DNA from: Phylloscopus collybita
Lineage: Eukaryota > Chordata > Aves > Passeriformes > Phylloscopidae
Direction: 5' to 3'
Assembly: GCA_027886175.1 (NCBI GenBank)
Contig: JAJNNQ010000139.1
Coordinates: 868,001 to 932,000, forward strand
Length of the DNA: 64,000 nt
Below, piece by piece: positions 1-12,800 of this stretch (its first letter is position 1; each line of letters starts with the position of its first letter). Under the pieces are notes generated by a model, which saw nothing but the letters and a program-made list of their open reading frames with translations, did no database searches and was not told the DNA's origin. Position numbers and translations under genes: made by a program.

Positions 1-1784
1 AGGCCTTCTGCAAACTGACATAATGAACGTAGGGTGTATAATTTGGTTTCCCATGGAAATGGGCCACCCTTGGTGTTTAATACTGTCCCCTTGCCACTGG
101 GCTTATGACTACTGAAATTACATACAAATGAGGATATCTCCCAGACACAATATGCCACCAGATGGAAGTTTGTCTGCTCTTGCAGTGACAAAGGCCTCCT
201 ACAAACTGACATTCGGATCCTCACCTGGAGACTTTGGTTTCCTATGGAAAAGGCCCACCGTTCATGTTTAATGCTGTCTTTCTGGGCTGCTGAGTACTAA
301 AATACCACTAAAATTCCATACCAATGAGGACATCTCCGAGGTGCAATCTACCGCCAGTTGGAAGTTTGTCTGCCCTTGTAGTGCCAAAGGCCTCCTTCAA
401 ACTGAGATCAGGAACATAGGATGGATAATTTCTTTTTCCATGGAAAAGGGCCACAGTTCATGTCTAATGCTGTCTGAGTGTTAGTGGGCAAATGCCTACT
501 AATATTCCCTACAAATGAGGATATCTCCCAAATGGAATTTTCCACCAGTTGGAAGTTTGTCTGCACTTGTAGTGCCAAAGGCCTTCTGCAAACTGACTTA
601 AGGAACGTAGGGTGTATAATTTCGTTTCCCATGGAAATGGGCCACTGATCGTGTCTAATGCTGTCTGCCTGCCACTGGGCTTATGCCTGCTAAAATTGCA
701 TACAAATGAGGATATCTCCCAGATGGAATCGACCACCAGATGGAAGTTTGTCTGCCCTTGTAGTGCAAAGGCCTCCTACAAACTGACATCCGGAACCTGG
801 AGTGGACACATTGGTTTCCAATGGAAAAGGGCCAGCGTTAGTGTTCAATGCTCTCTCCTTGCCACTGGGCTTACGACTTCTGAAATTACATACAAATGAG
901 GATATCTTTCAGATTGAATCTACCACCAGATGGAAGTTTCTCTGACCTTGTAGTTCCAAAGGCCTCCTACAAACTGACATCAGGAACATGGTGTAGAGGC
1001 TTTTTTTTCCCATTGAAGAAGGCCACCGTTCCTGTCTAATGCTGTCTGCCTGCCACTGGGGTTATGACTAGTGAAAGTACATACAAATGTGGATATCTCC
1101 CAGATGCAATATGGCACCAGTTGGAAGTTTGTCTGCTCTTGTAGTGCCAAAGGCCTCCTACAAACTGACATCAGGAACCTAGGGTGGAGACTTTGGTTTT
1201 GCATGAAAATGGGCCACTGTTAGTGTCTAATGCTGTCTGCCGGCCACTGGTTTTCTCCCTACTGAAATTCCACCAAAATTCCATACAAATGAGGATATCT
1301 CCCAGATGGAATCTACCACCAGATGGAAGTTCCTCTGACCTTGTACTGCCAAAGGCCTCCTACAAACTGACATCAGGAACATGGGGTGGAGACTTTGTTT
1401 TCCCATGGAAAAGGGCCAGCGTTCTTGTCTAATGCTGTCTGCCTGCCACTGGCCTACTTCCTACTAAAATTCCGCTAAAATTCAAAAAAAATGAGGATAT
1501 CTCCCAGGTGCAATCTACAACCAGATGGAAGTTTCTCTGCCCTTATATTGGAAAACACCTCCTACAACGTGACATCAGCAACGTGGGGTGGAGATTTTGA
1601 ATTCTCATGGAAAACGGCCACCGTTCGTGTCTAACGATGTCTGCCTCCCACTGGGGTTATGCCTGCTGAAATTCCATACAAATGAGGATATCTCCCAGAT
1701 GGAATCTACCACCAGTTGGAAGTTTGTCTGCCCTTGTAGTGCCAAAGGCCTCCTAAATACTGACATCAGGAACGTGGATTGGAC

Positions 1785-2150
1785 TTTGGTTTCCCATGGA
1801 AAAGGGGCACCGTTTGTGCCTAATGCTATGTGCCTGCCGCTGGGCTTATGCCTAGTAAAGTTCCATACAAATGAGGATATCTCCCACATGGAATTTACCA
1901 TCAGATGGATGTTTGTCTGCCCTTGTAGTGGCAAAGGCCTCCTAAAAAACTGACATCAGGAACCAGGGGTGGAGATTTTTGTTTCCCATGGAAATGGGCC
2001 ACCGTTCGTGTCTAATGGTGTCTGCCTGCAACTGGGGTTATGCCTGCTGAAATTCCTCACAAATGAGGATATCTCCCTGATGGAATCTTCCACCAGATGG
2101 AAGTATGTCTGCCCTTATAGTGCCAAAGTCCTCCTACAAACTGACATCAG
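1785..2150 (+). repeat. Higher-order block Y, copy 1 (about two monomers)
   Basis: Two successive monomers share a set of rare variants with the pair at about 6,645-7,015. These include GGGGCACCGTTT, GCCTAGTAAA, TAGTGGCAAAGG, GGAGATTTTTGTTTCCC (GAAGATTTTT in the other copy), TCTAATGGTGTC and AGTATGTCTGCCCTTATAG, all in the same order. This indicates duplication of a multi-monomer unit, not independent mutation. Limits are approximate because flanking monomers are also related. Confidence 0.7.
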
Positions 2151-2439
2151 GAACGTAGCGTGTAGACTTTGTTTTCCCAAGGAAATTGGCCACCGTTCGA
2201 GTCTAGTGCTGTCTGCCTGCCACTGGGCTTCTGCCTGCTGAAATTCCAAAGATATTTGGAAATCTCTCCAATGCAATCAACCACCTGATGGAAGTTTGTC
2301 TGCCCTTGTAATGCCAAAGGCCTCTTAAACACTGACATCAGGAACCTGGAGTGGAGACTTTGGTTTCCCATGGAAATGGGCCACCGTTCGTTCCTAATGC
2401 TGTCTGCCTGCCACTGGGTTTCTTCCTACTAAAATTCCA

Positions 2440-3710
2440 CTAAAATTCCATAGAAATAAGGATATCTTCCAAGTGCAATCTACAACCAGATAAAAGAATC
2501 TCTGCCCTTGTAGTACCAAAGCTCTCCTAAAAAACTGACATCAGAAACCAGGGGTGCAGACTTTGTTTCCCCATGGAAATGGGCCAGCGATCGTGTCTAA
2601 TGCTATCGGCCTGCCACTGGGCTTCTGCCTGCTGAAATTCCAAAGAAATTTGGAAATCTCTCCGATGCAATCTACCTCCTGACGGAAGTTTTTCTGCCTC
2701 TGTAATGCCAAATGCCTCCTACAAATTGACATCAGAAGCCTGGAGTGGAGACTTTGGTTTCCCATGGAAAAGGGTCAGCGTTCGTGTCTAATGCTGTCTG
2801 CCTGCCACTGGGCTTATGGCTACTGAAATTACATACAAATGAGGATATCACCCAGATGCAATATGCCACCAGTTGCAAGTTTGTCTGCTCTTGTAGTGCC
2901 AAAGGCATCCTAGAAACGGACATCAGGAACGTGGGGTGGAGATTTTGGTTTCCCATGGAAATGGGCCACCGTTGGTGTTTAATGCTGTCGACATGCCACT
3001 GGGCTTCTGTCACTTTAGTTCCACTAAAATTCCATACAAATGAGGATATCTCCAAGATGCAATATGCCACCAGTCAGAAGTTTGTCTGTTCTTGTAGTGC
3101 AAAAGGCCTCATAAAAACTGACATCAGGAACCTGATCTGGAGACTTTGCTTTCCCCTGGAAAAGGGCCACTATTCATGTCTAATTCTGTGTGCCTGCTGC
3201 TGGTATTCTGCGTACTAAAATTGCTCTAAAATTCTATACAAATGAGAATATCTCGCAGGTGCAATCTGCCCCCGGTTTGAAGTTTTCTGCCCTTGTATTG
3301 CCAAAGGGCTCCTATAAACTGACATCTGAAACGTAGGATGGATGATTTGGTTTCCCATGGAAAAAGGCCACTGTTCATGCCTAATGCTGTGTGCCTGCCA
3401 CTGGGCGTATGCCTGCTAAAATTCCATGCAAATGAGGATATCTCGCAGATGCCATTTACCACCAGATGAAAGTTTGCCTGCCCTTGTAGTGGCAAAGGCC
3501 TCCTAAAATCTGACATCAGGAACGTGGTTTGGAGACTTTGGTTTCCCATGGAAAAGGACCACCGTTCGTATCTAATGCTGTCTGCCTGGCATTGTGGTTA
3601 TGACAGCTGAAGTTCCATACAAATGAGGATATCTCCCAGGTGCAATCTACCACCAGGTGGAAGTTTGTCTGCCCTTGTAGTCCCAAAGGCCTCCTTTAAA
3701 CTGACATCAG
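2440..3710 (+). repeat. Higher-order block X, copy 1 (about six monomers)
   Basis: The block is an ordered series of recognisable monomer subtypes. A GTAGTACCAAAGC type is followed by a type with AATTTGGAAATCTCTC replacing the usual GAGGATATCTCCC. Then come a TTATGGCTACTGAAATTAC type, a GTTGGTGTTTAATGC type, a CCACTATTCATG type with a TCGCAGGTGCAATC end, and a GGGCGTATGCC type. The same order is found at about 4,570-5,860, and a shortened form at 7,495-8,120. Block edges are approximate. Confidence 0.75.
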
Positions 3711-3800
3711 GACGTCGGGGTGGAGACTTTGGTTTCCCATAGAAATGGGCCACCGCTCATGTCTAATGCTGTCTGCCTGCCACTGGCCTTCTTCCTACTA

Positions 3801-3832
3801 AAATTCCACTAAATTTCCATAGAAATGAAGGT
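3801..3832 (+). repeat. 12-bp internal duplication defining the 203-bp monomer form
   Basis: This is one clear example of the length difference. Long monomers contain ACTAAAATTCC twice in tandem before the CATA(C/G)AAATG motif, and short monomers contain a single CTGAAATTCC. The extra 12 bp accounts exactly for 203 versus 191 bp. Long forms recur through the array, for example near 1,450, 2,430, 4,570, 7,500, 13,335 and 14,715, and are interleaved with short forms in a block-dependent order. The difference therefore behaves as a monomer-class marker inside higher-order blocks. Confidence 0.85.
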
Positions 3833-4569
3833 ATCTCCCAGGTGCAATCTACAACCAGATGGAAGTTTCTCTGCCCTTATATTGGATAACGCCTCCTACA
3901 AAGTGACATCAGCAACGTGGGGTGGAGATTTTGGTTTCCCATGGAAAAGGGCCACCGTCCGTGTCTACTGCTGTCTGCCTGCCACTGGGGTTATACCTGC
4001 TGAAATTCTTCACAAATGAGGATATCTCCCAGATGGAATCTGCCACCAGTTAAAATTTTGTCGGCTTTTCTAGTGCCAAAGTCCTCCTAAAAACTGACAT
4101 CAGGAACGTGGGGTGGAGACTTTGGTTTCCCAAGGAAATGGGCCACCCTTCGTGTCTAATGCTGTCTGCCTGCCACTGGGCTTCTGCCTTCTGAAATTCC
4201 ATACAAATGAGGATATCTCCCCGATGCAATCTACCACCAGACGGAACTTTGTCGGCCCTCAAAGTGCAAAGGGCCTCCTATAAACTGACATCAGGAACCT
4301 GGACTGGAGACTTTGGTTTCCCATGGAAATGGGCCAGTGTTCGTGTCTAATGCTTTCTGCCCGGAACTGTGGTTATGACTGCTGAAGTTCCATACAGATG
4401 AGGATATCTCCTCGGTGCAATCTACCACCCGGAGGAAGTTTGTCTGGCAGTGTAGTTCCAAAGTCCTCCGAGAAACGGACATCCAGAACATGGGGTGGAG
4501 ACTTTGCTTTCCCATAGAAATGGGCGGCCGTTCGTGTCTAATGCTCTCTGCCTGCCACTGGGCTTCTTC

Positions 4570-5860
4570 CTACTAAAATTCCACTAAAATTCCTTAGAAA
4601 TAAGGATATCTCCCAGGTGCAATCTACAACCAGATGGAAGATTCTCTGCCCTTGTAGTACCAAAGCCTTCCTAAAAAACTGACATCAGGAACCAGGGGTG
4701 GAGTCTATGTTTTCCCATGGAAAAGAGCCACCGTTCGTGTCTAATGCTGTCTGCCTGCCACTGGGCTTCTGCGTGCTGGAATTCCCAAAAAATTTGGAAA
4801 TCTCTCTGATGTAATCAACCACCTGACGGAAGTTCCTCTGCCCCTGTAGTGCCAAAGGCATCCTACAAATTGACATCAGGAGCCTGGAGTGGAGACTTTG
4901 GTTTCCCATGGAAAAGGGCCAGCGTTCGTGTCTAATGCTGTCTGCCTGCCACTGGGCTTATGGCTACTGAAATTACATGCAATTGAGGATATCTCCCCGA
5001 TGCAATAAGCCAGCAGTTGGAAATTTGTCTGCTCTTGTATTGCAAACGTCCTCCTATAAACGGACATAAGGCACGTGGTGTGGAGACTTTGGTTTCCCAT
5101 GGAAATGGGCCACCGTTGGTGTTTAATGCTGTCTACTTGCCACTGGGCTTCTGCCTACTTTAATTCCACTATTATTCCATACAAATGAGGATATCTCCAA
5201 GACGCAATATGCCACCAGTTGGAAGTTTTTCTGTTCTTGTAGTGCAAAAGGCCTCCTAAAAACTGGCATCAGGAACCTGGCCTGGAGACTTTGTTTTCCC
5301 CTGGAAAAGGGCCACTATTCATGTCTAATTCTGTGTGCCTGCAGCTGGGATTCTGCGTACTAAAATTCCTCTAAAATTTAATACAAATGGGAATATTTCG
5401 CAGGTGCAATCCTCCCCCAGTTTAAAGTTTCTCTGCCCTTGTAGTGCCAAAGGGCTCCTATAAACTGACATCTGAAACTTAGGATGGATAATTTGGTTTC
5501 CCATGGAAAAGGGCCACTGTTCATGCCTAATGCTGTGTGCCTGCCACTGGGCGTATGCCTGCTAAAATTCCATACAAATGAGGATATCTCGCAGATGCAA
5601 TTTACCACGAGATGGAAGTTTGTCTGCCCTTGTAGTGGCAAAAGCCCCGTAAAAAACTGACATCAGGAACCAGGCGTGGAGACTTTGGTTTCCAATGGAA
5701 AAGGACCATTGTTCGTATCTAATGCTGTCTGCCTGGCACTGTGGTGATGACTGCTGAAGTTCCATACAAATGAGGATATCTCCCAGGTGCAATCTACCAC
5801 CAGGTGGAAGTTTGTCTGCCCTCATAGTGCCAAAGGCCTCCAAAAAACTGACATCAGGAA
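4570..5860 (+). repeat. Higher-order block X, copy 2 (about six monomers)
   Basis: The same monomer-subtype order as 2,440-3,710 appears at an offset of about 2.13-2.15 kb. Identity between the copies is visibly higher than between neighbouring monomers within either copy. That is the defining sign of a higher-order repeat. A further partial copy of its right half lies at about 7,040-7,400. Confidence 0.75.
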
Positions 5861-6644
5861 CGTGGGGTGAAGACTTTGGTTTCCCATGGAGAAGGTCCAT
5901 CGTTCGTTTCTAATGCTGTCTGCCTGGCTTTGAGATTATGAGTGCTGAAGTTCCATACAAATGAGGATATCTCCCAGGTGCAATCTACCACCAGATGAAA
6001 GTTTGTCTGCCCTTGTAGTGCCAAAGGCCTCCTAAAAACTGACATCAGGAACGTGGGGTGGAGACTTTGCTTTCCCATGGAAAAGGGCCACCGTTTGTGT
6101 CTAATGCTATGCGCCTGCCACTGGGCTTATGCCTAGTAAAATTCCATACAAACGAGGATATCTCCCAGATGGAATCTACCACCACTTGAAAGTTTGTCTG
6201 CCCTTGTAATGCCAACGGCCTCCTACAAACTGACATCAGGAATCTGGAGAGGACGCCTTGGTTTCCCTTGGAATAGGGCCACCCTTGGTGTTTAATGCTG
6301 TCTCTTTGCCACTGGGCTTATGACTACTGAAATTACATACAAATGAGGATATCTCCCAGATGCAATATGCCACCAGATGGAAGTTTGTCTGCTCTTGCAG
6401 TGCCAAAGGCCTCGTTCAAAGTGATATCTGGAACCTGGCCTGGAACTTTGGTTTCCTATGGAAAAGGCCCACCGTTCGTATTTAATGCTGTCGGTCTGCA
6501 ACTGGGCTTCTGAGTACTAAAATTCCACTAAAATTCCATACAAATGAGGACATCTCCCAGATGGAATCTACCACCAGTTGGAAGTTTGTCTGCTTTTGTA
6601 GTGCCAAAGGCCTCCTAAAAACTGACATCAGGAACGTGAGGTGG

Positions 6645-7015
6645 AGACTTTGGTTTCCATGGAAAAGGGGCACCGTTTTTGTCTAATGCTCTGTGCCTGC
6701 CACTGGGCTTATGCCTAGTAAAATTCCATACAAATGAGGATATCTCCCAGATGGAATTTTCCATCAGATGGAAGTTTGTCTGCCCTTGTAGTGGCAAAGG
6801 CCTCCTAAAACCTGACATCAGGAACCACGGGTGAAGATTTTTGTTTCCCATGGGAAAGGGCCACTGTTCGTGTCTAATGGTGTCTGCCTGCCACTGGGGT
6901 TATGCCTGCTGAAATTCCTCACAAATGAGGATATCTCCCTGATGGAATCTACCACCAGTTGGAAGTATGTCTGCCCTTATAGTGCCAAAGGCCTCCTACA
7001 AACTGACATCAGGAA
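6645..7015 (+). repeat. Higher-order block Y, copy 2
   Basis: This is the partner of the block at about 1,785-2,150, with the same ordered rare variants. It is followed directly by a monomer of the block-X type (CCACTATTCATGTCTAATTC), whereas copy 1 is not. The two copies therefore sit in different higher-order contexts and the array is a mosaic. Confidence 0.7.
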
Positions 7016-7039
7016 CGTGGGATGGAGACTTTGGTTTCC

Positions 7040-7400
7040 CATGGAAAAGGGCCACTATTCATGTCTAATTCTGTGTGCCTGCAGCTGGGATTCTGCGTAC
7101 TAAAATTCCTCTAAAATTCTATACAAATGGGAATATTTCGCAGGTGCAATCCTCCCCCAGTTTGAAGTTTCTCTGCCACTGTAGTGCCAAAGGGCTCCTA
7201 TAAACTGACATCAGAAACATAGGATGGATAATTTTGTTTCCCATGGAAAAGGGCCACTGTTCATGGCAAATGCTGTGTGCCTGCGACTGGGCGTATGCCT
7301 GCTAAAATTCCATACAAATGAGGATATCTCGCAGATGCAATTTACCACCAGATGGAAGTTTGCCTGCCCTTGTAGTGGCAAAAACCTCCTAAAAACTGAC
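7040..7400 (+). repeat. Partial block X (right half only)
   Basis: The CCACTATTCATG / TTTCGCAGGTGCAATCC / GGGCGTATGCC monomer pair here matches 5,300-5,660 closely. It is joined on the left to block Y instead of the normal block-X predecessor. This is a recombinant junction between two higher-order blocks, consistent with unequal exchange in phase with the monomer. Confidence 0.7.
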
Positions 7401-7494
7401 ATCAGGAACCGGGAGTGGCGACTTTGGTTTCCCATGAAAATGGGCCATCGTTCGTGTGTAATGCTGTCTGCTTGCCACTGGGCTTCTTCCTATT

Positions 7495-8120
7495 AAAATT
7501 CCACTAAAATTCCATAGAAATGAGGATATCTCCTAGGTGCAATCCACAACCAGATGGAAGATTCTCTGCCCTTGTAGTACCAAAGCCCTCCTAAAAAACT
7601 GACATCAGGAACCAGGGGTGGAGACTTTGTTTTCCCATGGAAAAGGGCCAGCGTACACGTCTAATGCTGTCTGCCTGCCACTGGGCTTCTCCCTGCTGAA
7701 ATTCCAAAGATATTTGGAAATCTCTCCGATGCAATCAACCAGTTGATGGAAGTTTGTCTGCCCCTGTAGTGCCAAAGGCCTCCTACAAATTGACATAAGG
7801 AGCCTGGAGTGGAGAATTCGGTTTCCCATGGAAAAGGGCCACCGTTCGTGTCTAATGCTGTCTGCCGGCCACTGGGCTTATGGCTACTGAAATTACATAC
7901 AAATGAGGATATCTCCAAGATGCAATATGCCACCAGTTGGAAGTTTGTCTGTTCTTGTAGTGCAAAAGGCCTCCTAAAAACTGACATCAGGAACCTGGCC
8001 TGCAGACTTTCATTTCCCCTGGAAAAGGGCCACTATTCATGTCTAATTCTGTCTGCCTGCCGCTTGGAATCTGCGTACTAAAATTCGTCTAAAATTCTTT
8101 ACAAATGAGAATATCTCTCA
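7495..8120 (+). repeat. Block X, copy 3, missing one monomer
   Basis: The order begins as in block X (GTAGTACCAAAGC type, ATATTTGGAAATCTCTCC type, TTATGGCTACTG type). It then passes directly to the CCACTATTCATG type through a fused monomer. The GTTGGTGTTTAATG monomer present at about 2,960 and 5,110 is missing. The two flanking monomers both contain ATGCAATATGCC, so a one-monomer deletion by unequal crossing-over explains the shorter block. Confidence 0.7.
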
Positions 8121-9875
8121 GGTGCAATCTACCACCACGTGGAAGTTTGTCTGCTCTTGTAGTGCCAAAGGCCTCCTAAAACATGACATCAGGAACGTGA
8201 GGATGGATAATTTGTTTTTCCATGGAAAAGGCCCATTGTTCATGTCTAATGCTGCTGCCTGCCAGTGGGTATATGCCTACTAAAATTCCATACGTATGAG
8301 GATATCTCCCAAATGCAATTTCCCACCAGATGGATGTTTGTCTACACTTTTAATGCCAAAGGCCTCCTGAAAACCGACATCAGAAGCCTGGGTTGGAGAC
8401 TTCGGTTTCCCATGGAAAAGGGCCACCATTTGTGTCTAATGCTCTCTGCCTGCCACTGGGCTTCTGCCTGCTGAAATTCCATACAAATGACTATATCTCC
8501 CCGATGAAATAAACCAACAGACGGAAGTTTGTCTTCCCATGTACTGCAAAAGACCTCCTAAAACCTGATATCGGGAACGTAGTGTGGAGACTTTGGTTTC
8601 CCATGGAAAAAGACCACTGTTCCTGTCTAATGCTGTCTGCCTGGTACAGTGGTTATGACTGCTGAAGTTCCATAAAAATGAGGATATCTCTGCGATGCAA
8701 TCAACCACAAGATAGAAGTATGTCTGCCCTTGTAGTACCAAAGGCCTCCTACAAACTGACATCAGGAACGTGAGATGGAGACTTTGGTTTCCCAAGGAAA
8801 TGGGCCACCGTTTGTGTCTAATGCTCTCTGCCAGCCACTTGGCTTATGCCTACTAGAATTCCAATAAAATTCTCTACAAATGAGGATATCTCCCAGGTGC
8901 AATCTACCACCTGACGGAAGTTTGTCTGCCCTTGTAGTTCCAAAGGCCTCCTACAAACTGACATCAGGAACGTGAGGTGGAGACTTTGGTTTCCAATGGA
9001 AAAGTTCCACTGTTCGTGTCTAATGCTGTCTGCCTGCCACTGAGCTTCTGCCTGTTGAAATTCCATAGAAATGAGGATATCTCCTCGATGCAATCAACCA
9101 CCAGACGGAACGTGGTCTGCCTTTGTACTGCCAAAGGCCTCCTTCAAACTGACATCAGGAACCTGGGGTTGAGACTTTGGTTTCCCATGGAAAAGGGCCA
9201 CCGTTCGTGTCTAATGCTGTCTGCTTGCCACTGGGATTATGGCTACTAAAATTACATACAAATGAGGCTATCTCCCAGATGCAATATGCCACCAGATGGA
9301 AGTTTGTCTGCTCTTGCAGTGCCAAAGGCCTCCTTCAAACTGACATTCGGAACTTGGCCTGGAGACTTCGGTTTCCTATGGAAAAGGCCCACCGTTTATG
9401 TTTAATGCTGTCTGTCTGCCACTGGCCTTCTGAGTACTAAAATACCACTAAAATTCCGTACAAATGAGGACATCTCCGAGGTGCAGTCTACCGCCAGATG
9501 GAAATTTGTCTGCCAGTGTAGCGCCAATGGCCTCCTAAAAACTGACATCAGGAACATAGGATGCATAATTGGTTTTGCAATGGAAAAGGGCAACCGTTCG
9601 TGTCTAATGCTGTCTGCCTGCCACTGGGTTACGCCTGCTGAAATTCCTCACAAATGAGGCTATCTCCCAGATAGAATCTACCACCAGTTCGAAGTTTGTT
9701 TGCCCTTGTAGTGCCAAAGGCCACCTAAAAACTGACATCAGGAACGTGGGGTGGAGACTTCGGTTTCCCATGAAAAAGGTCCACCGTTCGTGTCCTATGC
9801 TGTCTGCCTGCCACTGATCTTCTGCCTGCTGAAATTCCATACAAATGAGGATATCTCCTCAATGCAATCAACCAC

Positions 9876-12800
9876 CAGGCGGAACTTTGTCTGCCCTTGT
9901 AGTGCCAAAGGCCTCCTACAAACTGACATCAGGAACCTGGAGTGGAGACTTTGGTTTCCCATGGAAATGGGCCAGCGTTCGTGTCTAATGATGTTTGCCT
10001 GCCACAAGGCTTCTGCCTATTAAAATTCGAATAAAATTCTATACCATTGAAGATGTTTCTCACGTGCAATCTACCACCAAATGGAAGTTTGTCTCCCCCT
10101 GTAGAGCAAAAGGCTTCCTACAAATTGACATCAAGAAGCTGGGGTGGAGACTTTGGTTTCCCATGGCAAAGGGCCACGGTTCCTGTCTAATGCTGTCTGC
10201 CTGCCACTGGGCTTATGCCTACTAAAATTACATACAAATGAGGATATCTCCCAGATGCAATATGCCACCAGTTGGAAGTTTGTCTCGTCTTGTAGTGCCA
10301 GAGGCCTCCTAGAAAATGACATCAGGAACCTGGGGTGGAGACTTTGGTTTCCCATGGAAATGGGCCACTATTCATGTCTAATTCTGTCTGCCTGCCGCTG
10401 GGATTCTGCCTACTAAAATTCCTCTAAAATTCCATTCAAATGCGAATATCTCCCAGGTGCAAACTAACACCAGATGAAAGTTTCTCTGCCCTTATGTTTC
10501 CAAAGGCCTCCTACAAACTGCCATCAGAAACCTAGGGTGGAGACTTTGGTTTCCCATGGAAAAGGACCACCGTTCCTGTCTAATGCTGTCTGCCTGGCAC
10601 TGTGGTTATGACTGCTGAAGTTCCATACAAATGAGGATATCTCCCAGATGCAATATGCCACCAGATGGAAGTTTGTCTGCTCTTGCAGTGCCAAAGGCCT
10701 CCTTTATACTGACATTCGGAACCTGGCCTGGAGACTTTGGTTTCCTATGGAAAAGGCCCACCGTTCATGTTTAATGCTCTCTGTCTGCAACTGGGCTTCT
10801 GAGTACTAAAATACCACTAAAATTCCATACAAATAAGGACATCTACGAGGTGCGATCCACCACGAGATGGAGGTTTGTCTGCCCTTGGAGTGCCAAAGGC
10901 CTCCTACAAACTGACAGCAGGAGCCTGGGTTGGAGACTTTGTTTTCCCATGGAAAAGGGCCACCGTTCGTGTCTAATGCTGTCTGCCTGCCACTGGGCTT
11001 CTATCTGCTGAAATTCCATACAAATGTGGATATCTTCCCGATGCAATCAACCACCAGACGGAAGTTTTTCTGCCCTTGTACTGTCAATGGCCTACTAAAA
11101 CCTGACATCGGGAACGTGGTGTGGAGACTTTGGTTTCCCTAGGAAAAGGACCACCGTTCCTGTCTAATGCTGTCTGCCTGGCACTGTGGTTATGACTGCT
11201 GAAGGTCCATACAAATGAGGATATCTCCCAGGAGCAATCTACCACCAGGTGGATGTTTGTCTACCCTTGTACTGCCGAAGGCCTCCTAGTAACGGACATC
11301 AGGAACGTGGGGTGGAGACTTTGGTTTCCCATAAAAACGGGCCACCGTTCGTGTCTAAAGCTGTCTGCCTGCCACTGGGGATCTTCGTAATAAAATTCCA
11401 ATAAAATTCCAGAGAAATGAGGATATCTCCCAGGTGCAATCTACCACCAGATGGAAGTTTTTCTGCCCTTGTAGTTCCAAACGCCTTCTATAAATTGACA
11501 TCAGGAACGTGGGGTGGAGACTTTGTTTTCCCATGGAAATGGGCCACCGTTTGTGTCTAATGCTATGTGACTGCCACTGGGATTATGCCTAGTAAAATCC
11601 CGTACAAATGAGGATGTCTCCCAGATAGAGTCTACCACCAGATGAAAGTTTGTCTGCCCTTGTAATGCCAAAGGCCTCCTACAAACTGACATCAGGATTC
11701 TGGAAAGGAGGCTTTGGTTTCCCATGGAAAAGGTGCACCCTTTTTGTTTAATGCTGTCTCCTTGCCACTGGGATTATGACTACTGAAATTACATACAAAT
11801 GAGGATATCTCCCTAACAAAATTTCCCACCAGATGGAAGTTTGTCTGCCCTTTTAATGCCAAAGGCCTACTAAAAACTGACATCAGGAGCCTGGTTGGAG
11901 ACTTTGTTTTCCCATGGAAAAGGGCCACCGTTCCTCTCTAATGCTGTCTGCCTGCCACTGGGCTTCTACCTGATGAAATTCCATAAAAATGAGGATATCT
12001 CAACGATGCAATCAACCACCAGACGGAAGTTTGTCTGCCCTTGTAGTGCCAAAGGCCTCCTAGAAACGGACAAAAGGAACGAGGGGTGGAGACTTTGGTT
12101 TTCCATCAAATGGGCCATTTTTCTTGTCTAATGCTGTCTGCCTGCCACGGGGTTTCTTCCTACTAAAATTCCACTAAAACTCCATAAAAATGAGGATATC
12201 TCCCAGGTGCAATCTACAACCAGATGGAAGTTTCTCTGCCCTTATATTGGAAAACGTCTCCTACAAAGTGACATCAGCAACATGGGGTGGAGATTTTGGT
12301 TTCCCATGGAAAAGGGCCACTGTTCGTGTGTAATGCTGTCTGCCAGATACTGGGCTTATGCCTACTAAAATTCCACTAAAATTCCATACAAATGAGGATA
12401 CCTCCCAGGTGCAATCTACCACCAGATGGAAGTTTGTCTGCCCTTGTAGTGTTAAAGGCTTCCTACAAATTAACATCAGGAACCTGGGGCGTAGACTTTG
12501 GTTTCCCATGGAAAAGGGCCACCGTTCGTGTCTAATGCTGTCTGCCTGGCACTGTGGTTATGACTGCTGCAGTTCCATACAAATGCTGATAAGTCCCAGG
12601 TGCAATCTACCACCAGGTGGAAGTTTGTCAGCCCTTGCAGTGCCAAAAGCCTCCTAAAAACTGACATCAGGAACATAGGATGGATAATTTGTTTTTCCAT
12701 GGAAAGGGGCCACTGTTCGTGTCTAATGCTGTCTGCCTGCCAGTGGGCAGAAGCCTACCAAAATTCCCTACAAATGAGGATATCTCCCAAATGCAATTTC

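Noticed and set aside
5..350. Apparent difference between the left edge of the window and the rest of the 191/203-bp array
   Set aside because: Positions 1-350 match monomers at about 6,240-6,540 and 20,100-20,400, so the left edge is simply more of the same array.
2745..3218. 157-codon open frame in the 191/203-bp array
   Set aside because: The translated sequence is itself a periodic copy of the monomer, and the same frame is broken in neighbouring monomers. Frames of 60-150 codons appear on both strands at random.
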